DNA from: Polyrhizophydium stewartii
Taxonomy: Eukaryota > Chytridiomycota > Chytridiomycetes > Rhizophydiales
Direction of reading: 5' to 3'
NCBI GenBank assembly: GCA_027604665.1
Contig: JADGIZ010000426.1
Location: forward strand, 1-13,858
Length of the DNA stretch: 13,858 nucleotides
Each line of letters starts with the position of its first letter. Within the stretch, counting starts at the first letter, position 1. The position numbers were made by a program, and so were the translations under genes. The notes beneath the pieces were generated by a model. It saw only the letters and a program-made list of their open reading frames with translations, did not search any database and was not told the origin of the DNA. Shown here piece by piece: positions 8,494-13,858 of the stretch.

Positions 8494-10729
8494 ATGGCCG
8501 CAGCGTGAGCGGCTGCTCGCAAGACAACAAACGCTGTCGGCGGTGCTCTGGCTCACCGACGTCCTGCACTGCACTGCACTGCGCACCACGCCGCGTCTCG
8601 TGCGCGCAGAGCGTCCGAGTACCTCTCTGAGTACGAGGCCGAGCGTCTGGTCGCCGAACTGGTCCGCCTCGACGTCAAGGACCTTGGCGGGCCGAGGTGG
8701 GAGCGCCAGCACGAGATCTGGGAGCGACTCAACATCCAGGTGCGACGACCGCCACCGTCGTGCGCCGGCATGTAGCCAGCTCCGCCTCCCGACGCACGCT
8801 GACCATGCCGCCTCCAAGGCCCACTACAACATCAAGACGGGCCACGACGAGTTCGTCACTCAGGCGCTGCTTGTCGGCGACAAGGCGAGCCTGTCTCCAA
8901 CGCGCCGACGCTGCCAGCGATGCATGCGGTCTGCCATGCTGATCCTTGCCTGAATGCCCAGGTGTCGGTGATTGTCCACAACCTGCTGGTGACGGACATC
9001 TGGAAGACCAGCGTGTTCCCACATGTCGCTGCACACGTTGCTGCCCAAAGCAGCCTCAAGGCGTACTTTATGGTGAGTCGTCTTCAAGCGCCACAATGAC
9101 GCCAGCTGCAAAGACGCTGACCAGACCATCGGCCGCCACGCACAGCTGTTTTCCGAGGCGACGCTGATCAACCTGCTCGAAGTCGTGCTCTTTGACAAGC
9201 AAGCATGCGGGCAAGTCGGCGATATCCTCGTTAACCTTGTCGACTATCTTGTCCGCAAGGCCGTGTATCTGTGCACGTGGTGAGCCCGTGATGGTGAGGC
9301 GCCGTTTGATATCCGGCCACTAGGCTCACGCCACCCCACAGCGATCCACAAGAGCTGAGCCAGACAATCAAGGATGCCAACGAGTACCTCTCGGCGACGG
9401 AAAGCGATGTAAGTCAGATATTTCTTTCAATGACTACATAGGCCCATGTTGCTTGCAATCTAAACCACTCAGCTGTTCACTGACATTGCTGGCCAACGCT
9501 CCAGTGGCTCAAGCGCAACACAGCCGAGCTCGACTTTTCAATCGCCATCAACTCGCTCGTGTCGCTGCGCTACGTCACCGACAGCGTCGACACTCTCGAC
9601 ATGAGCGTGCTGAGCCGCATGCTGCGAAGCCAAGATAAGCTTGCGCGCGCGTTCTAGGCGGCTCGCAGCGACTCGGGCAGACATGTCCACGGGCTTGCGC
9701 CTCCGCAGTCGAAGCTGACAGCCCACTGCACACCTGATCTGCACGCTCGTGGTCTTGCTCGAGCGCGCGCCGTGGATGCGCCGCCTCGACTCGGGCGCGA
9801 TCCAGCGCTTCGAAGACAACAAGTGGCAGTCGGTCAAGACCGAGGATGTGGCCGTGCTCGGCAAAGTTGAAGCACAGGTGCGCTCGCGCTATGCCTCTGA
9901 TCTGCGGCGTCTCTCTTGAACAGATGCTTTGAGCCACTCCCACTGACTCGAGACAACAGATCTGGCTGTCGCTGTACAACCTGCTGATGGACCCCACGTG
10001 CCGCAAGACATATGCATACACCAAGCACAACCAAGGCATTGTGCTCCGCGTGCGTCTGGTCCTGATGGTGTCGAGGCGAGAGCCGCGCCGGGTTCACGGT
10101 TGACACCTGGAGCGACGCAGCTCAAGGACTTGTACGAGGAGACTCTCGTGGATCAGCTTCCCATCCTGCTCGACGTGCGTCGCTACCTCGAGGAGTTGAC
10201 GATGCTCGACCCGCCCGAGTCGATCAGCGCAGCAACGGGGCACAAGGGTATCGAGCTGGTGCGTCGCAGAAAACCCCTCCTCCAAACCCCGCACAAGCTG
10301 ACTACCAACTGCGCTTGGTTATGCAGGTGCCGCCCGAGATCACGGACATGGCGCAGGACTGGAGGGCCCTGGCAGAGCAGCAGAAGCGCCAGGTCTTCAC
10401 AGAGACCGACGACAGCCGCAAAAAGAGCCTCGAGCGGCTTGCCAAGCTGTACGACTTTGACGAGCTCGACTCGCTCGTTGAACCGCCAAAGTGCGGCAAG
10501 TGCGGAAAGCCTGCCATGCAGCGCTGCTCCAAGTGCCGCACCGAGTGGTACTGCAGGTGCGTGCGCTGCTTCATGCTGCATTCGTGCCACAAAGACACCC
10601 CCGAAAGCAATCGTCGCCGGGTTTATGAGAGCTGACGCGTGCTGCTGCGCCAGCCGCCCGTGCCAGGTCAAGGCATGGCCGGCGCACAAGTCAATTTGCA
10701 GCGTTCTTGAAGCCAGCGGTCGGACGTGA
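8494..10729 (+). CDS. ZMYND10: ZMYND10, MYND-finger axonemal dynein assembly factor
   Basis: Twelve exons: 8494-8504, 8610-8739, 8819-8884, 8962-9072, 9146-9279, 9342-9408, 9505-9634, 9732-9877, 9960-10049, 10121-10258, 10327-10556, 10654-10729. They encode 442 residues, almost exactly the animal length (about 440). Landmarks match along the whole protein: WERQHEIWERLNIQ, LLVTDIWKTSVFPH, TLINLLEVVLFDK, SLVSLRYVTDSVD, LLERAPWMRR, IWLSLYNLLMDP, TLVDQLPILLDVRRYL. The C-terminus is a complete MYND zinc finger with ligands C397, C400, C408, C411, C417, C421, H429 and C433. ZMYND10 works in the cytoplasm with chaperones to preassemble inner and outer dynein arms, so its presence implies motile flagella. 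Odd points are an 11-nt first exon, a possible GC-AG intron, a probable AT-AC intron, and a 3' end overlapping VPS33. Confidence 0.95.
8505..8609 (+). other. intron 1 of ZMYND10
   Basis: Donor GTGAGC and acceptor GCGCAG join ATGGCCGCAGC to a coding frame starting ASEYLSEYEAERLV. Without it the start codon is followed at once by TGA. A short CTGCA pentamer repeat lies inside it (about 8564-8583). Confidence 0.75.
8885..8961 (+). other. candidate GC-AG intron 3 of ZMYND10
   Basis: Splicing AAG|GCGAGC to ATGCCCAG|GTG joins LLVGDK to VSVIVHNLL, one residue shorter than the animal protein. A CTGAT branch motif lies near 8938. The competing donor GTCGGC at 8873 is also in phase and resembles donors used in VPS33, but it would remove GDK plus one more residue. 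Confidence 0.5.
9635..9731 (+). other. candidate AT-AC intron 7 of ZMYND10
   Basis: Splicing CAAG|ATAAGC to CACTGCAC|AC joins RMLRSQ to DLICTLVVLLERAPW, which lines up with animal ZMYND10 without a gap. A CTGAC branch motif lies at 9715-9719. The exon frame before it reaches TAG at 9655 and the frame after it contains TGA at 9716, so an intron is required. No GT donor in the right phase keeps the conserved LSRML segment. Confidence 0.6.
10691..10729. other. 39-bp tail-to-tail coding overlap of ZMYND10 and VPS33
   Basis: The last 13 codons (stop included) of each gene occupy the same 39 bp on opposite strands, in codon-for-codon register. Each TGA stop lies opposite a TCA serine codon of the other gene. 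The overlap includes the last zinc ligand of the MYND finger, C433 (10697-10699). Confidence 0.85.
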
Positions 10730-13572
10730 CGCCAGAGACTCGATCAGGCGCGGGCCTGTGATGATGCCGGTCGTGAGAATCACAAAGCTGCGTCGCGCTG
10801 CAAAGACGAGCCGAATGAAGCATGCGAGAACCGAGATTCAGCGTCAGCACGCCGCCTTGCGAGCGGCTCGCTTCCCAGTCGCCCATCCAGCGGGGTCGCA
10901 CCGTTCTCGCGATCGCCCAAAAAGCGCAGGGCAGCAACCTCGGCCATGGTGCATCCGCCCAGAAAGACGACAAGCGTCAGTGGCGCTGCTTGCTGCATCT
11001 CTGCACAGCAAGCGATCAGCATGACTGCGTATGCGTGCGCAAGACGACTTTGAAAAAAACGCAACTCTTTCTGAAGCTGCGGTCGCCCGAGGACACTGTC
11101 TCCTCAAAGTGCGGCCCAGGCAGCAGCCGCAGCACGTCTTCGCCGCCACGCCACGATGGCAGCTGCTGAGGGCCTTCGGAAGCGTTTACGCCGCGACACG
11201 CCAGCTGCACCAGCCGCACCGAGATTGGAGCGAAGCCGTGGTACACGTACGAGGCGTCATTGGGCTGGTCCGAGTCGTAGTCGACAAAGAGCTGCAGCTG
11301 CTTGGCGATGGCCGGATAAGCGTTCTTGGCGGCACTCGACTCCTGCGGGAAGAACAGCGATGCGTGGCGCAGGTGCTGCAGGGTCAAGATGTGCTGGTAC
11401 CCGTATGTCTGCACGATGCTGCGGCGGAACGAGTCGTACTGCTTGGTCTTGAGTCCGCCGTTGGTCTGGCAGTAGAGGCACAGCAGCCGCATCACAGCCG
11501 CAAACGGCGCTTGCCGCGAGATCATCTCGTCAATATACTCCAGCTCGGCGGACGACGCGGCCAGTGTCGAGATGGCTGGTGGACACACGAATCAGCATGC
11601 GGAGCGTTCGAGATCGCATTCTCGAATGCATGCCGACGCACCGTCCTCGGTGTTCCACCGCTTTGCCGTCTCTGGGTTACTCGCGAACTTGAGGATCTCG
11701 TCGTAGATGAGATTGTCTGCGGTGCCAAGTCGGGTCAGTCGAGATTGCTATGCGCATGGTAGGCACACGGGCCTTTGACGCACGAGCGCTGAGCGACTGG
11801 CGTTGCTGCTGCAGACCGCCGATCTTGGCGGCAAAGTCCTTGAGCTGTGACGTCGTTGTGAGCTTGTGCCGCTCCTGGGCGTTTTCAACGAATTGTGAGC
11901 AGTTGCAATCGGCGCGTGGCATCGCATCAGCACAACGCACGTCTTCCTCTTCTTGAATCCGCATGGCTGCGTGGCTGAGCGCACTGCCAACGACTGCCCG
12001 GCATCACGGCGGTCAGCAAGCGACGAACACTTATGGGCCTCACGGCTCAGACACGGGCCAACCTACTCTCAAAGCCGAGGTTGCGGACATCGGCAAACAC
12101 GCGGTCGTTGTTGTTGAGCACCATCTTCTTGGGCTTGGAGTTGGCTGCGGGCGCCACCGCCACCGCCGACGTTTGCGAAACGGGCGAGGTTATCTCGACA
12201 AACGCTGCATGAAGCATCAGTAATCGGCGGAAAGCAGCCCATCAAGCACACAAGGCACGCACTAGACTTGATTCCAAAGAGCTCATCGATCAGGCCTTCG
12301 TAGGTCAGCTGCGTGCGCATGACGCTAACGAGATCCACGGTCCGATCCAGGATCAGAATCGAGTCGAATTCGGACTCGCGCGTGTGCAGCGATGCAGCTG
12401 CCGCGGCCTGCTGGTCGCCCAGGTTGTTCTCGCGCCGCAGCCGCGCGAGCAGATCGGCGAGGATCTGCGCGAGCGTGTCAGTCTGCGCACCTTGGACAAG
12501 ATGCGTGCCCCAAGATGCCGTCCGGCACACCTTGGCGCCTTCGCCCTTGCCGAGCACGCGCGAGGCAAACCCAAAGAGCAGCTGGAACTTGAGCAGCGCG
12601 TGTGCAACAGAGTGGATTGCGGACGTGTCGCCATCCTGCAGCGGCCGTGGCGGTCAGCATATGCCCAGCCGCGGCTGGCGGCCGCATTCAGACGCACGAC
12701 AAACAGGGACTTGAACGCGTCGATTTCGAGCGACAGAAGATCATCCTCGACGGGGATGATATCGAGATGGTATTCGCCGATGGCGATGTCGCCAAAGACG
12801 CCCTCCTCCTCGAGGATGCGGTCACACATGAGGGTGCGCCGCGGCACATAGAAGAGCGAGAAGTCGGTCTCGGGCGTGCCGTGTTGCTTGCTGCGCTGCG
12901 CGGAACGCTTGACCTGGTCTGGAGAGCGTCCGCGGCAGGTCAGCGACGTCTCTCAAACAGGCCTGTGCTGGCGCATCTGTGCGGGCCGACCTGCAAGCCA
13001 CTTCATGTGGATCGGGGTCGGGCGTGTGATGTAGACGAGGCTCTTGACGTCGGCGTCGATCGGCGTGCCGTTGAGCGTGAAGATGCGGTCGACGCCGTGC
13101 TCCTGCAGCCCAGGATTGCCTGCGTAAGCACGGTGCGGCCGGACAACATCCCGTTCGGTGGACGCCCGGAGGGGGGATGCGAGCGGCCACCGACCTTGAG
13201 CACGGCGAACTCGGCCACCAGGCTCAGCGGGCTTGCGAGCGATGGGTCGATGACGAGCGTCTTCCTGCCGCGGACCTGCTCACCCGTGTCCGCGCAGAGG
13301 CATCAGCGAGGTTCTGGTGGGCAGCGGGCGTGTGCGGGCGGTCTGTGCCCAGCGGCGGCGGCGAGCAGCCGGGGGTTGAGGGTCTGGGGGCGGGGGTCCA
13401 GGCTCCAGCGGCGCACCGAGTCAATGACATGGATCAACTCGCGGCGGGACACCTCGCGCAGGGCGGCGGGGCTGAACGGAGCCTGCGCGGCAGCGGCCGA
13501 TGCGGCAGCGGCGGCGGGCACGGCGCCCGAGGCGGCGGCGGCGGCAGCGCCGAGCGGCAGCGCGGGCGGCAT
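10691..13572 (-). CDS. VPS33: Vps33, Sec1/Munc18-family subunit of HOPS/CORVET
   Basis: Thirteen exons: 13572-13417, 13275-13195, 13102-12991, 12918-12698, 12635-12531, 12464-12263, 12204-12067, 11993-11941, 11874-11784, 11716-11642, 11575-11066, 11000-10902, 10797-10691. They encode 649 residues with all phases consistent. Vps33 landmarks in order: TLVIDPSLASPLSLVAEF, GVDRIFTLNG, FSLFYVPRRTLMCD, SILILDRTVDLVSVMRTQLT, YEGLIDELFGI, MRLLCLYCQTNGGLK, VQTYGYQHILTLQHL, DASYVYHGFAPISVRLVQL, VLRLLPGPHFEE, LVVFLGGCTMAEVAALRF and FVILTTGIITGPRLIESL. SM proteins template SNARE assembly; Vps33 does this within HOPS and CORVET at endosomes and the vacuole. The Ala-rich N-terminal 30 residues and a short insert (about 535-550) are local additions. 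An in-frame ATG at 13656 is an alternative start, but it would leave only 28 bp to IPP1. Confidence 0.95.
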
Positions 13573-13684
13573 GCTGTTGCTGGTGCTGCTGGTCGTGCCG
13601 GTGGTGCAAAGAGCGCCCCGTGAGGGCAAAATCGCGTCTTCCCCGACAGCGACCATTCAGCGCACCCAGGTCCTTCTCCGCAGC
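13573..13684. promoter_or_regulatory. 112-bp bidirectional promoter of VPS33 and IPP1
   Basis: The divergent start codons of VPS33 (13572) and the pyrophosphatase (13685) are separated by 112 bp. The spacer contains a GTGAGG at 13619 and CTCCGCAG just before the IPP1 ATG, which could be a short 5' UTR intron. No TATA box or known operator was recognised. Confidence 0.45.
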
Positions 13685-13748
13685 ATGTCGCACTACATCC
13701 CCCGCGTCGTCGGCGCCCCCAACAGCCTCGAGTACCGCGTCTTCATCG
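13685..13748 (+). CDS. IPP1: inorganic pyrophosphatase (family I, fungal IPP1 type), first exon only
   Basis: The first exon starts MSHYIPRVVGAPNSLEYRVF and ends ATC-G at a GTGCGT donor in phase 1. Fungal cytosolic pyrophosphatases begin with the same pattern, an aromatic/Thr-rich start, then VGA-NTLEY-VFIE, and phase 1 suits the expected following Glu codon. The enzyme hydrolyses pyrophosphate to drive biosynthetic reactions. The rest lies beyond the window; 13749-13858 is intron, possibly ending CGCCAG at 13856. The catalytic region is not visible, so the call rests on about 21 residues and their spacing. Confidence 0.75.
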
Positions 13749-13858
13749 GTGCGTTCCCAGTGCTTCAGCATCGCACCCCCGCGCCTGCGTCTGCGCCCGC
13801 TGCGATCGGCGCGCGGCTGGCTGCGTCCTGCCCCCTCCCCGCTCTCGCACCGCCAGCC

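Noticed and set aside
8564..8583. CTGCA pentamer tandem repeat as a functional element.
   Set aside because: Only about four units, inside a ZMYND10 intron, with no partner repeat nearby.
10707..11169. Plus-strand open frames downstream of ZMYND10 as small genes.
   Set aside because: They are antisense to VPS33 exons whose protein is strongly conserved, and show no recognisable domain.
11150..11190. A 27-nt micro-intron (GTAAAC to CAGCAG) removing the short insert in the VPS33 C-terminal domain.
   Set aside because: It is far shorter than any other intron here, lacks a branch motif, and the segment is open and can be translated as a loop.

Overview
The window is nuclear eukaryotic DNA, GC-rich and gene-dense. 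Five complete genes and the first exon of a sixth can be reconstructed by reading protein homology together with splice signals. Most genes are cut by many short introns (about 46-143 nt, one of 237 nt). Many introns start GTGCGT, GTAAGC, GTGAGC or a relative, and most carry a CTGAC/CTGAT-like branch motif before the acceptor. All five complete genes end in TGA. The best indicator of the organism is ZMYND10, an assembly factor for axonemal dynein arms, which implies motile flagella. A fungal-type Vps33, a fungus-like glycosyltransferase and a fungal-type inorganic pyrophosphatase N-terminus point to a zoosporic (flagellated) fungus, such as a chytrid or blastocladiomycete. That placement is an inference.

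Layout: 140-1972 (+) is a GT-B glycosyltransferase of the SQD2-like GT4 type, with one intron. 1973-2612 is a less GC-rich convergent spacer with a (GT)10 microsatellite. 2613-3746 (-) is a standalone SRA1/Sec31-C-terminal-domain protein with a Gln/Pro-rich head, three exons. 3864 to about 8415 (-) is a protein of about 1233 residues with a WD40 propeller followed by a helical region, about twelve exons, family not recognised. 8494-10729 (+) is ZMYND10 in twelve exons (442 aa), including an 11-nt first exon and a probable AT-AC intron. 10691-13572 (-) is VPS33 in thirteen exons (649 aa). 13685 to the right edge (+) is the start of an IPP1-type inorganic pyrophosphatase.

The genes do not form a pathway. 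VPS33 acts in HOPS/CORVET membrane tethering, ZMYND10 in cytoplasmic dynein preassembly, IPP1 in pyrophosphate removal, and the glycosyltransferase probably in lipid or polysaccharide glycosylation. Their arrangement is very compact. Two divergent pairs have only 78 bp (WD40 gene/ZMYND10) and 112 bp (VPS33/IPP1) between start codons, and ZMYND10 and VPS33 overlap tail-to-tail by 39 bp of coding sequence inside the ZMYND10 zinc finger. No tRNA, rRNA, transposon or CRISPR was seen. I found no clearly novel multi-gene system; the most unusual things are the splice signals and the coding overlap.
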